Shown piece by piece: positions 1-6,856 of a DNA stretch of 10,641 nt (its first letter is position 1; every line of letters begins with the position of its first letter). This stretch comes from Elusimicrobia bacterium RIFCSPLOWO2_01_FULL_64_13. Its GTDB lineage: Bacteria > Elusimicrobiota > Elusimicrobia > 2-02-FULL-39-32. The notes beneath the pieces are model-generated. The model worked only from the letters and a program-made list of their open reading frames with translations. It was not told the origin of the DNA and searched no databases. The position numbers and the translations under genes are program-made. Where the stretch lies: contig MGUT01000015.1 in NCBI GenBank assembly GCA_001800095.1, forward strand, positions 1-10,641, read 5' to 3'.

Positions 1-969
1 ATCGAGGGCAAGGGCGGCGAGCCGGGACTGGGAGACGATCTGCGGGCCACGATGAAGCACCTGCGCTCCATCACGGGCTCCCTGGACCAGGCCCTCGGCC
101 GCAAGGAATCCCAGCTGACCGAGATCGTGGACAACCTCCACCAGTTCAGCGTGGACCTGAAAGGGGTCACGGCCGACCTCCGTGAGATCACCTCGAACCG
201 CAAGGGCGACGTCGACGCTTCTTTGGCCAAGCTCCGCTCCATCCTCGACCGCGTGGACGACGTGGTCGCCAGGATCCAGAAGGGGGAAGGGTCGCTGGGC
301 AAGCTTTTATCGGACAAGGAGATGGGCGAAGAGGTGAAGAACACGGTCTCCAATCTCAAGGAGACCAGCCAGTCGGCCAAGGAGGCCCTGGCCCGGTTCA
401 CCAAGATGCGCTCCTACTGGGAGTTCGAGCTGCGTCCGGTTCCGGACGCCGGCACCGTGCGCGGGGACGCGGGCATCCGGCTCCAGCCCCGCGAAGGCAA
501 ATATTATTACCTCGGGGTGAATAACGCCGGCGACCGCAAGGACGAGTTCAAGGACGAGCGCGATTACGAAAGGAAGAACACCATCACCGCGCTCCTGGGC
601 AAGGAGTTCGGCCCGGTCACCCTGGAAGCGGGGGCCATCCGCTCCAAGGCGGGGTTGGGATTGCGCTACAATCCGTTCCGCGGCCTGGCCGGCGAGGAGA
701 GCCCCAACCGCTGGGCGCGGGGGGTCGAGCTCAACGCGCAGGCCTTCGATTTCGGGCGGGACGAGCGGATCGGCAGGGCGGGGCGCGAGAGGCGTTTCCG
801 TGACCCTCACTATAACGTCGGCCTCCGCTACAAGGTCACGCGCTGGATGGACCTGGGCGCGGCGGTGGAGGACCTGGCCGAGCTCCAGCAGGTGAACCTC
901 TCCACGCACCTCATCTTCGAGGACAAGGACCTGGCCTATCTTTTCGGGTTCGTGAGCTTCGCGCGATGA
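1..969 (+). CDS. MCE/MlaD-family lipid-transport protein, C-terminal part with beta-rich tail (5' partial)
   Basis: The reading frame is open from base 1, so the start and the MCE domain lie upstream of the window; an internal ATG at 52 is not the real start. MCE proteins are the periplasmic subunits of ABC-type lipid transporters such as Mla. The visible protein (about 322 residues) has two parts. The first ~135 residues are helical and coiled-coil-like, and include KGEGSLGKLLSDKEM, the glycine-punctuated repeat typical of MlaD tails; a degenerate copy (KGGEPGLGDDL) lies at the very start. The last ~185 residues (bases about 412-966) alternate short amphipathic strands with charged turns, for example KYYYLGVNNAG, TLEAGAIRSKAGLGLRYNPF and HYNVGLRYKVTRWMDLGAAVEDL, and end in aromatic LAYLFGFVSFAR. 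This resembles a beta-barrel extension known from some MlaD homologues. The stop overlaps the radA start (ATGA). The family call is inferred without the MCE domain in view. Confidence 0.72.
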   Translation: MEGKGGEPGLGDDLRATMKHLRSITGSLDQALGRKESQLTEIVDNLHQFSVDLKGVTADLREITSNRKGDVDASLAKLRSILDRVDDVVARIQKGEGSLGKLLSDKEMGEEVKNTVSNLKETSQSAKEALARFTKMRSYWEFELRPVPDAGTVRGDAGIRLQPREGKYYYLGVNNAGDRKDEFKDERDYERKNTITALLGKEFGPVTLEAGAIRSKAGLGLRYNPFRGLAGEESPNRWARGVELNAQAFDFGRDERIGRAGRERRFRDPHYNVGLRYKVTRWMDLGAAVEDLAELQQVNLSTHLIFEDKDLAYLFGFVSFAR

Positions 970-2381
970 AGCCCGGCAAGGAGAAAACGGCCTTCCGCTG
1001 CCAGGAATGCGGGGTCGCCGCGATCAAATGGCTGGGCCGCTGTCCGGACTGCGGCAAATGGAACAGTTTCGTGGAAGAGCGGCAGGTCCGCTCCCTGACG
1101 TCTCCCAGACAGAGGGGCCTGACGGACTTCACCTCCCAGGCCGCGCTCCTTTCGGAAGTGTCCGCAGCGGGACTGTCGCGGATCCCCACCGGGATCGCGG
1201 AGTTCGACCGCATGATCGGAGGGGGGTTGGTGCCCGGGAGCCTCGTCCTGCTGGGAGGGTCGCCCGGGATCGGCAAGTCGACCCTCATGCTCCAGATCGC
1301 GGCTCTGGTCGCCCGGGAGAGGACCGTCCTCTATATCTCCGGGGAGGAGTCGCAGGAGCAGGTCAAGGGCCGCGCCGAACGCCTCGGCCTGGACGCCGGA
1401 CGGCTCTACCTCCTTTCCGAGACCAGCCTGGAGGAAATGGTCGAGTGCGTCCGGAAAGTGAAGCCGGAGCTCGTGGTGGTGGATTCCATCCAGACCACGG
1501 TCCGGATGGACCTGGCGTCCGCCCCGGGATCGGTGGGGCAGGTGCGGGAATGCGCGGCCGAATTCCTGCGCCTGGCCAAATCGACGCGGACCGTCTTCGC
1601 TCTTCTGGGGCACGTGACGAAGGAGGGGGACCTGGCCGGCCCGCGCGTCCTCGAGCACATCGTGGACACCGTCCTCTATTTTGAAACGGAAAAGCAGGAA
1701 CTTTACCGCGTCCTGCGCGCGGTCAAGAACCGGTTCGGCCCGACCTCGGAGATCGGGATATTCGAGATGCGGTCGTCGGGCCTCGTCGAGGTGCCCAATC
1801 CCTCCGTGGCGTATCTGGCCGAGCACCGGCGCGGGCCGGGATCGCTGATCGTGGCGGCCCTGGAAGGGTCGCGTCCGATGCTGCTCGAGATCCAGGCCCT
1901 GGTCAGCCGCACGCCGTTCGGCTACCCCCGGCGCATGGTCACGGGGATCGACGTCAACCGGGCGCTCCTGGCCGTGGCCGTGCTGGAAAAGAGGCTCGGC
2001 GTCAACTTGAGCAACCAGGATATTTTCGTCAACGTCGCCGGCGGGGCCAAGATCCGCGAACCCGCGGGGGACCTGGGGCTGGCCTGCGCCATCGCCGGGG
2101 CGTTCGGCAACTTCTACTGCGATTCCGACGGGATCGCCGTGGGCGAGGTCGGGCTCGGGGGCGAGATCCGCTCCGTGGGCCAGATCTCCGAAAGACTGCG
2201 CGAGGCCCAGAGAATGGGCATGGCCTGGGCCCTGATTCCCCAGGGCAATCTGAAGGATCGTCCCGGGCAGGGGAAGATGGAGATCGTTCCCGTGGGGCAC
2301 GTGGGCGACGCGGTGCGCTGGCTGAAATCACGGGCCAAGGATCATGGGCCGCGAGTCCGGGAATCCGCGGCCCATTCGTAA
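966..2381 (+). CDS. radA: DNA repair/recombination ATPase RadA (Sms)
   Basis: RadA is a cytoplasmic RecA-like motor that helps process recombination intermediates and branch migration. The 471 residues match the usual family length and contain all the hallmarks. A C4 zinc finger (C12, C15, C26, C29; CQECG and CPDCG) is followed by a RecA-type ATPase with Walker A GSPGIGKST at 98-106 and Walker B ELVVVDS at 168-174. The RadA signature KNRFG is at 254-258. A Lon-protease-like domain follows from about 275 to 455. The start ATG at 966 sits in an ATGA overlap with the upstream MCE gene and puts the zinc finger at the expected distance from the N-terminus. No strong Shine-Dalgarno is visible, so translation is probably coupled. 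The last twelve codons lie within a perfect inverted repeat (2344-2375). In Bacillus radA is followed by disA and then yacL; here yacL follows directly. Confidence 0.97.
   Translation: MKPGKEKTAFRCQECGVAAIKWLGRCPDCGKWNSFVEERQVRSLTSPRQRGLTDFTSQAALLSEVSAAGLSRIPTGIAEFDRMIGGGLVPGSLVLLGGSPGIGKSTLMLQIAALVARERTVLYISGEESQEQVKGRAERLGLDAGRLYLLSETSLEEMVECVRKVKPELVVVDSIQTTVRMDLASAPGSVGQVRECAAEFLRLAKSTRTVFALLGHVTKEGDLAGPRVLEHIVDTVLYFETEKQELYRVLRAVKNRFGPTSEIGIFEMRSSGLVEVPNPSVAYLAEHRRGPGSLIVAALEGSRPMLLEIQALVSRTPFGYPRRMVTGIDVNRALLAVAVLEKRLGVNLSNQDIFVNVAGGAKIREPAGDLGLACAIAGAFGNFYCDSDGIAVGEVGLGGEIRSVGQISERLREAQRMGMAWALIPQGNLKDRPGQGKMEIVPVGHVGDAVRWLKSRAKDHGPRVRESAAHS
2344..2375 (+). other. Perfect 10-bp inverted repeat at the 3' end of radA
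   Basis: ATGGGCCGCG (2344-2353) and CGCGGCCCAT (2366-2375) are exact reverse complements with a 12-base loop. The hairpin ends four bases before the radA stop codon. The following bases are not a T-run (they read TCGTAAAGCC, then an AT-rich stretch), so this is not a standard intrinsic terminator. It could be an attenuator, an mRNA-stability or processing element, or a chance product of GC-rich sequence. Confidence 0.6.
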
Positions 2382-2404
2382 AGCCGGATTTAAAACTTAT
2401 TTCC

Positions 2405-2411
2405 TAGGAGG
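2405..2411 (+). promoter_or_regulatory. Strong Shine-Dalgarno for the yacL-type gene
   Basis: TAGGAGG lies 8 bases before the ATG at 2420, and it fixes that start. It is among the best-placed ribosome binding sites in the window. It sits at the end of a 38-bp intergenic gap, the largest here, which is unusually AT-rich (around 2388-2404) compared with its surroundings. Confidence 0.85.
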
Positions 2412-2419
2412 CATCTTTC

Positions 2420-3430
2420 ATGATTCGATGGGCCATACGCATCTTAGTCGTGATCGCCGGTCCGGCGATCGGCTGGTTCCAGATCTCCCAGAGCACCCGG
2501 GGGATCCTGGCGGGGGTCGTCTGCGCCCTCCTCATCATCCTGGCCGAGATCATCATCGAGAGGATCCCTCTCGACAACCTCGTGGCCGGGGTCCTGGGAG
2601 GCATCCTGGGCCTCATCGCGGGCAAAATGCTGGATTACGGGCTTTACATCATGGACAACCCGACCATCTACGCCCGGGTCCACCGCTACTCCCTCCTCAT
2701 CAACGTGCTCCTGACCTATCTGGGCATGGTGGTGGCCATCCGCAAAAAGGACGAGGTCGAGCTGCTGGACCGGAACATCTTCGTCCCCTCCTCGAAGAAA
2801 AAGGCGCAGGAGGTCCTGATCCTGGACACCTCCGTCATCATCGACGGCAGGATCGTGGACGTGTGCGAGGCCCGCTTTCTTCCCGGGCGGATCCTCGTGC
2901 CGCGGTTCGTCCTGAACGAGCTCCATACCCTGTCCGACTCGGGCGACAACACCAAGCGCCAGCGCGGCCGGCGGGGGCTGGACGTCCTCACCAAGCTGCA
3001 GGAAATGCCCGACAACCCGGTCACCATCTTCGAGAAGGACTTTTCCGCCCTCAAGAACGTCGACGCCAAGCTCGTGGAGCTGGCCAAGGACCTGACCGCC
3101 AAGATCGTGACCACGGACTTCAACCTGAACAAGGTGGCCACGCTGCAGGGGGTCGGCGTGCTCAACATCAACGACCTGGCCAACGCCCTCAAAGCCGTCG
3201 TGCTCCCGGGAGAGGGCATGACCGTTTTCGTGGTCAAGGAAGGCAAGGAGCGGGACCAGGGGGTGGCCTACATGGACGACGGCACCATGGTCGTGGTCGA
3301 GGAAGGCCGGAGGTTCGTGGGCAAGAAAGCGGAAGTGGTGGTGTCGTCCATCCTCCAGACCTCGGCCGGCAGGATGATCTTCACCAAGGCCAAGGACCAC
3401 GGTCCGTCCGCAGAGCAGCCGGGGCGTTGA
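2420..3430 (+). CDS. yacL: YacL-type membrane protein with PIN and TRAM domains
   Basis: This 336-residue protein has the architecture of Bacillus YacL: an N-terminal membrane region, a PIN nuclease-fold domain and a C-terminal TRAM (RNA-binding beta-barrel) domain. Hydrophobic segments are visible at about 5-20, 28-46, 52-72 and 90-107. The PIN domain starts at EVLILDTSVIIDGR (131-144), and its four expected acidic residues are present: D136, E167 (VLNELHTL), D215 (VDAKL) and D233 (TTDFNLNKVA). The TRAM domain is at about 261-325 and ends in SILQTSAGRMIFTKAK. A membrane-anchored, metal-dependent ribonuclease is the likely activity; the physiological target is not known to me. A strong Shine-Dalgarno supports the start. 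Adjacency to radA and ispD is a conserved arrangement in Firmicutes and several other phyla. Confidence 0.93.
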   Translation: MIRWAIRILVVIAGPAIGWFQISQSTRGILAGVVCALLIILAEIIIERIPLDNLVAGVLGGILGLIAGKMLDYGLYIMDNPTIYARVHRYSLLINVLLTYLGMVVAIRKKDEVELLDRNIFVPSSKKKAQEVLILDTSVIIDGRIVDVCEARFLPGRILVPRFVLNELHTLSDSGDNTKRQRGRRGLDVLTKLQEMPDNPVTIFEKDFSALKNVDAKLVELAKDLTAKIVTTDFNLNKVATLQGVGVLNINDLANALKAVVLPGEGMTVFVVKEGKERDQGVAYMDDGTMVVVEEGRRFVGKKAEVVVSSILQTSAGRMIFTKAKDHGPSAEQPGR

Positions 3431-3453
3431 CCGGCGGATCGCAGCCGCGCCGC

Positions 3454-4173
3454 ATGGACTCTTCCGCCAACGCCCTGATCGTTCTGGCGGCGGGGCGGGG
3501 GGAGAGGATGGGAGGGCGACGGCCCAAGATGCTTCTCCGCCTGGAGGGAAAACCTTTGGTCTACTGGGCTCTTAAAAATATCGAGAACTGTCCCGCGGTC
3601 GGGACGGTCGTGCTCGCGGCTCCCCCGGGGCATGAGGCGGCATTCCGGAGGAACGTCAAGGCATGGGGATATAAAAAAGTCCGGGCCGTCGTCTCCGGGG
3701 GGAAGGGGAGGACCGACTCGACCCGGAACGCGCTCTCCGCGCTCCCGGCGGAATGCCGCTGGGTGGGGATCCATGACGGGGCCAGGCCCTTCACGGACCC
3801 GGACCTCATCCGGAGGTGCTTTCAGGCGGCCAAAAAATCCGGCGCGGCGATCCTGGCGAGCGCCTGCTCCGACACCCTGAAATTGGCCGCTCCGCGCGGA
3901 AGGGAACGGACCCGGAGACCCCGGATCGAAAAGACCCTTCCCCGGGAGCGGTGCTGGCTCGCCCAGACGCCGCAGGTGTTCCGCAAGGACCTGGCCATGG
4001 ACATGCACCGGAAGCCGCGGCGGTCCGCCACGGACGACGCTTCCATAGCTGAATCCATGGGGATCCCGGTGGAGATCGTTCCCGGCGCCGCGGACAATAT
4101 CAAGATCACCACTCCATTCGACCTCCCGCTCGCGCGGGCGGTCCTGGCCGCGCGCAGACGGCAATGGCGATAA
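3454..4173 (+). CDS. ispD: 2-C-methyl-D-erythritol 4-phosphate cytidylyltransferase
   Basis: IspD joins CTP and MEP to give CDP-methylerythritol in the MEP isoprenoid pathway. The 239-residue protein has the expected motifs: the CTP-binding loop LAAGRGERMG (11-20) with R18 and, seven residues on, K25 (as R20 and K27 in the E. coli enzyme); VSGGKGRTDSTRNAL; HDGARPF; LAQTPQVF; TDDASIAESMG; and the substrate-binding DNIKITTPFDL near the C-terminus. I chose ATG 3454 because it gives a normal-length N-terminus, although only a weak GGCGGA lies upstream, about 15 bases away. The frame is open much further upstream (back into yacL), and TTG 3427, which overlaps the yacL stop, is a possible coupled alternative adding nine residues. 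The 3' end overlaps ispF by 10 bases. Confidence 0.95.
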   Translation: MDSSANALIVLAAGRGERMGGRRPKMLLRLEGKPLVYWALKNIENCPAVGTVVLAAPPGHEAAFRRNVKAWGYKKVRAVVSGGKGRTDSTRNALSALPAECRWVGIHDGARPFTDPDLIRRCFQAAKKSGAAILASACSDTLKLAAPRGRERTRRPRIEKTLPRERCWLAQTPQVFRKDLAMDMHRKPRRSATDDASIAESMGIPVEIVPGAADNIKITTPFDLPLARAVLAARRRQWR

Positions 4174-4637
4174 GAATCGGCATCGGCTACGACGCCCACC
4201 GCCTGGTCCGGGGCCGGAGGCTGGTTTTGGGCGGGGTGGTGATCCCCCACGCGAAGGGCCTCCTCGGCCATTCCGACGCCGACGTCATCATCCACGCGGC
4301 GGTGGACGCTCTCCTGGGCGCGGCCGGCCTTCCCGACATCGGGACCTATTTTTCCGACAAGGACCGGCGCTGGAAGGGCGCTCCGGGAGGTATCTTCCTG
4401 AAGGAAACGGCCAAGATCCTCCGCGCCAAAAAGATCAGGATCGTCAATTTGGACTGCGTCCTTCTTTCCGAGGCCCCCAAGATCGCTCCCTACGTCGCCG
4501 AGATGAAGAAGCGCGTCGCCGGCGCGCTCCGCATCCCCCCGTCCGCCGTCGGCATCAAGGCCTCCACCAACGAGGGGATGGGGTTCGCGGGAAGGCGGGA
4601 AGGCATGGCCGCGGTCGCCGTGGCGCTGGTCCGCTGA
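4164..4637 (+). CDS. ispF: 2-C-methyl-D-erythritol 2,4-cyclodiphosphate synthase
   Basis: IspF cyclises CDP-methylerythritol 2-phosphate to MEcPP with release of CMP, two steps after IspD in the MEP pathway; it works as a cytoplasmic trimer. The 157 residues are standard for the family. Seen directly are the N-terminal GIGYDAHRL with metal ligands D10 and H12, the signature GHSDADV at 35-41, the third metal ligand H44, DIGTYFSDKD, and the C-terminal block IKASTNEGMGFAGRREGMAA. The ATG at 4164 overlaps the end of ispD by 10 bases, which suggests translational coupling of the two enzymes. IspE, which acts between them, is not in the window. Some bacteria fuse IspD and IspF; here they are separate but overlapping genes. 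Confidence 0.97.
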   Translation: MAIRIGIGYDAHRLVRGRRLVLGGVVIPHAKGLLGHSDADVIIHAAVDALLGAAGLPDIGTYFSDKDRRWKGAPGGIFLKETAKILRAKKIRIVNLDCVLLSEAPKIAPYVAEMKKRVAGALRIPPSAVGIKASTNEGMGFAGRREGMAAVAVALVR

Positions 4638-4652
4638 AACCGGCCCGACCGA

Positions 4653-6080
4653 ATGGATCCCCGGGGAATCACCGTCCACAACACTCTTTCCGGCAGGAAG
4701 GAGCCCTTCCGCGCCCTCGAACCGGACAAGGTCAAGCTGTACGTCTGCGGGATCACCCCCTACGGCGAATCGCACCTGGGACATGCGCGCTGCTACGTCT
4801 TTTTCGACACGGTCAAACGGTTCTTTAAGAGCCAGGGCTTCCAGGTCGAGCACGTCCAGAACTTCACCGACATCGACGACAAAATCATCGACAAGGCGGC
4901 CAAGTCCGGCGAGGCCCCTACCGCGGTCGCGGAAAGATTCATCCGGGACTATTTCGACAAGATGTCGCGCCTCAACATCGAGCGCGCCGACCGGTACCCT
5001 CGCGTGACGGACGTCCTTCCCGACATCGTCCGCTTCATCGAGGGGCTGATCGGCAAGGGCCTGGCCTATCCGCTGGAAGGCGACGTCTATTACTCCGTGC
5101 GCGGATTCGCCGGCTACGGCAAACTTTCCAAACGGTCCCTGGACGAGATGGAAGCCGGCGCCAGGGTGGAAGTGAACGAGAGAAAGAAGGACCCCCTGGA
5201 CTTCGCCCTGTGGAAGGCGGCCAAGGCGGGCGAGCCGGCCTGGGATTCCCCCTGGGGTCCGGGCCGGCCGGGATGGCACATCGAATGTTCCGCCATGTCC
5301 ATGAAATTCCTGGGAGAGACCTTCGATGTCCATGGGGGCGGACAGGACCTCATCTTCCCCCACCATGAGAACGAGATCGCCCAGTCGGAAGGCCTGACGG
5401 GGAAGCCCTTCGTCCGCGCCTGGCTCCATAACGGGTTCGTCACGGTCAACCGGGAGAAGATGTCCAAGTCGCTCGGGAACTTTTTCACCCTGGGCGAGAT
5501 CTTCGGACGGTGCCCGCCGCCCGTCGTCCGTTTTTTTCTCCTGTCCCGCCATTACCGCACCCCCCTGGATTTTTCCGATGATCTTCTCCGGCAGGCGCAG
5601 AGCGCCTACCAGACCCTGCGCGAGACCTGCGGGATCGCTGATTTCCTCGCGGCGGACGCGCCCGTTCCCGCCGGACCGGTCGCGCCCGGAGACCCCGGGG
5701 AGATGAACCCGTGGGAAGAGGAGTTCCTGGAGTGCCTCGCCGACGATTTCAACACGGAAAAAGCCATCGCAGCGCTCTTCCGTTTCCGTTCCGAGATGCT
5801 GCGGAAGATCCAGGACCGGGACCTGCCCTGGCTGGGGCGGGCGCGCCGGGTCATGCGGCGGCTTTGCGAAGAGGTCCTGGGCGTCCTGCTGGGTCCGGAG
5901 CCGGGCGCTCCCCTCGTTCGCGAATTGAGGGACAACCTTGCCCGCAGGGAGGCGGCCCGGAAGGCCAAGGATTGGCGGACCGCCGACCGCATGCGCGATG
6001 AGGTCCTGGCCAGGGGATTCGTCATCGAGGACACTTCCGCCGGGCCCCTGATCAAGCCGGCGCCGGAATCGGGGCTCTGA
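4653..6080 (+). CDS. cysS: Cysteinyl-tRNA synthetase
   Basis: CysRS charges tRNA-Cys with cysteine using ATP. The protein has 475 residues, normal for bacterial CysRS. The class I signatures are HLGH at 41-44 and KMSKS at 269-273. The zinc site is C32, C212, H237 and E241, with the same spacing as C209/H234/E238 in E. coli. The block VHGGGQDLIFPHHENEIAQS is diagnostic. The C-terminal tRNA-binding region ends in KAKDWRTADRMRDEVLARG, typical of CysRS and absent from the shorter mycothiol ligase MshC. The first catalytic block is unusual: it reads VCGITPYGESHLGHA where CysRS normally has VCGPTVYDxxHIGHA. No strong Shine-Dalgarno precedes ATG 4653, which lies 15 bases after the ispF stop. rlmB starts two bases after the cysS stop, as in the cysS-rlmB neighbourhoods of Firmicutes. 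Confidence 0.96.
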   Translation: MDPRGITVHNTLSGRKEPFRALEPDKVKLYVCGITPYGESHLGHARCYVFFDTVKRFFKSQGFQVEHVQNFTDIDDKIIDKAAKSGEAPTAVAERFIRDYFDKMSRLNIERADRYPRVTDVLPDIVRFIEGLIGKGLAYPLEGDVYYSVRGFAGYGKLSKRSLDEMEAGARVEVNERKKDPLDFALWKAAKAGEPAWDSPWGPGRPGWHIECSAMSMKFLGETFDVHGGGQDLIFPHHENEIAQSEGLTGKPFVRAWLHNGFVTVNREKMSKSLGNFFTLGEIFGRCPPPVVRFFLLSRHYRTPLDFSDDLLRQAQSAYQTLRETCGIADFLAADAPVPAGPVAPGDPGEMNPWEEEFLECLADDFNTEKAIAALFRFRSEMLRKIQDRDLPWLGRARRVMRRLCEEVLGVLLGPEPGAPLVRELRDNLARREAARKAKDWRTADRMRDEVLARGFVIEDTSAGPLIKPAPESGL

Positions 6081-6082
6081 TC

Positions 6083-6841
6083 ATGGCGGAGTGGATCTAC
6101 GGACGCCAGAGCGTGAGGGAAGCCCTCCGTTCGGAACGGCGGGTCCGGAAGGTGCTCATCAGCACGGAAGGGCAGGGCCCGGAGATCTCGCAGATCCTCG
6201 ATCTGGCCGGGCGGCGCGGCCTGTCTTGCGAAAGGGCGTCTTTGGCCATGATCGGCCGGGTGGCCCAGGGCAACCACCAGGGGGTCGCCGCTCTCCTGGA
6301 TGACATCGCGCCGGAAACGTTCCGTAATTTTCTGTCCGGTCTTCCGCCCGGGCCCGGGACCTTCGTCTGCCTTCTGGACGACGTCCAGGACCCGCAGAAC
6401 CTGGGGGCCGTGATCAGGGCGGCGGTCTGTTTCGGCTGCGCCGGGGTGGTGATCCCGAAGCATCATTCCGCGCCTCTGGGCGCGGCCGTGATGAAGGCCT
6501 CGAGCGGAGCCCTCGCCCACGCGCGGGTGGCCGAGATCGCTAACTTGGGCGTGGCCCTGCGCGACCTCCATGAAGCCGGGTTCTGGGTCATGGGAGCCGA
6601 CGCCGGCGCCGGGTCCGAACCCATTTCCAAGACGGAATTCCGCTCCCCCCTGGCCATCGTGCTCGGGAACGAGCACCGAGGCATCAAACCGATCCTTAAG
6701 AAATTGTGCGACCGCCTGGTCTCCATTCCCGCCATGAAGGACGTGGCCAGCCTCAACGTCTCCCAGGCGGCGTCGGTCTTCTTCTATGAGGCGCGCCTCC
6801 GGGGAGCGGGCGGGCGGGGGTCCGGTCCCGAGGAGATATGA
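6083..6841 (+). CDS. rlmB: TrmH/SpoU-family 23S rRNA 2'-O-ribose methyltransferase, RlmB type
   Basis: RlmB methylates the 2'-OH of a conserved G in the 23S rRNA peptidyl-transferase region (G2251 in E. coli) using SAM. The 252-residue protein has an N-terminal substrate-binding domain (WIYGRQSVREAL at 4-15, then the AQGNHQGVAA block at 61-70) and a C-terminal SPOUT knot. The three family motifs are DPQNLGAVIRAA (103-114), IVLGNEHRGI (192-201) and SIPAMKDVASLNVSQAASV (214-232). It sits two bases after cysS and is probably coupled to it. The short tail GAGGRGSGPEEI lies outside the catalytic domain; it is encoded by a G-rich run that forms a G-quadruplex motif and leads into a promoter-like sequence. 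Another TrmH-family target cannot be excluded from sequence alone, but the N-terminal domain and location favour RlmB. Confidence 0.92.
   Translation: MAEWIYGRQSVREALRSERRVRKVLISTEGQGPEISQILDLAGRRGLSCERASLAMIGRVAQGNHQGVAALLDDIAPETFRNFLSGLPPGPGTFVCLLDDVQDPQNLGAVIRAAVCFGCAGVVIPKHHSAPLGAAVMKASSGALAHARVAEIANLGVALRDLHEAGFWVMGADAGAGSEPISKTEFRSPLAIVLGNEHRGIKPILKKLCDRLVSIPAMKDVASLNVSQAASVFFYEARLRGAGGRGSGPEEI
6801..6820 (+). other. G-quadruplex-type motif at the end of rlmB
   Basis: Four G-tracts run GGGG-AGC-GGG-C-GGG-C-GGGGG with loops of 3, 1 and 1 bases, which fits the canonical G3+N1-7 pattern. It lies in the last codons of rlmB, about 21 bases upstream of an extended -10 element, so it would cover and precede the -35 region of that promoter. 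It could also fold in the rlmB mRNA. GC-rich genomes contain such motifs by chance, so function is unproven. Confidence 0.5.
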
Positions 6842-6847
6842 TATAAT
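6839..6847 (+). promoter_or_regulatory. Candidate extended -10 promoter (TGnTATAAT)
   Basis: TGATATAAT is an exact match to the extended -10 consensus (TG-n-TATAAT) of the housekeeping sigma factor and stands out in otherwise GC-rich DNA. There is no TTGACA-like -35 about 17 bases upstream, but extended -10 promoters can do without one. The expected transcription start is near 6854, only a few bases before the ATG at 6857. A transcript from here would be nearly leaderless. The TG also belongs to the rlmB stop codon. Confidence 0.5.
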
Positions 6848-6856
6848 GGACGGGAA

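Noticed and set aside
936..2300. 454-codon open frame on the - strand
   Set aside because: It is fully antisense to radA and has no domain-like motif.
2382..2404. Possible promoter in the AT-rich gap before the yacL-type gene
   Set aside because: The sequence is AT-rich but has no good -10/-35 pair at proper spacing, so I did not call it.
2327..3415. RadA and YacL-type proteins both end with an AKDHGP segment
   Set aside because: The shared six residues lie outside both domain cores, and the underlying bases differ at synonymous sites. I judged this more likely chance or shared tail composition than a duplication.
2344..3453. Upstream extension of the ispD frame across yacL
   Set aside because: The extended translation is Arg/Gly/Pro/His-rich and unrelated to IspD, and the yacL frame is clearly coding in the same bases. 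The extension is an open shadow frame.
3772..3792. HDGARPF in IspD in place of the common HDAARPF
   Set aside because: Glycine at this position also occurs in functional IspD proteins, and all other motifs are intact, so it is normal variation.
3822..5552. 576-codon open frame on the - strand
   Set aside because: It is opposite ispD, ispF and cysS; the translation is low in pattern and rich in Asp, Gly, His and Val, a typical antisense shadow.
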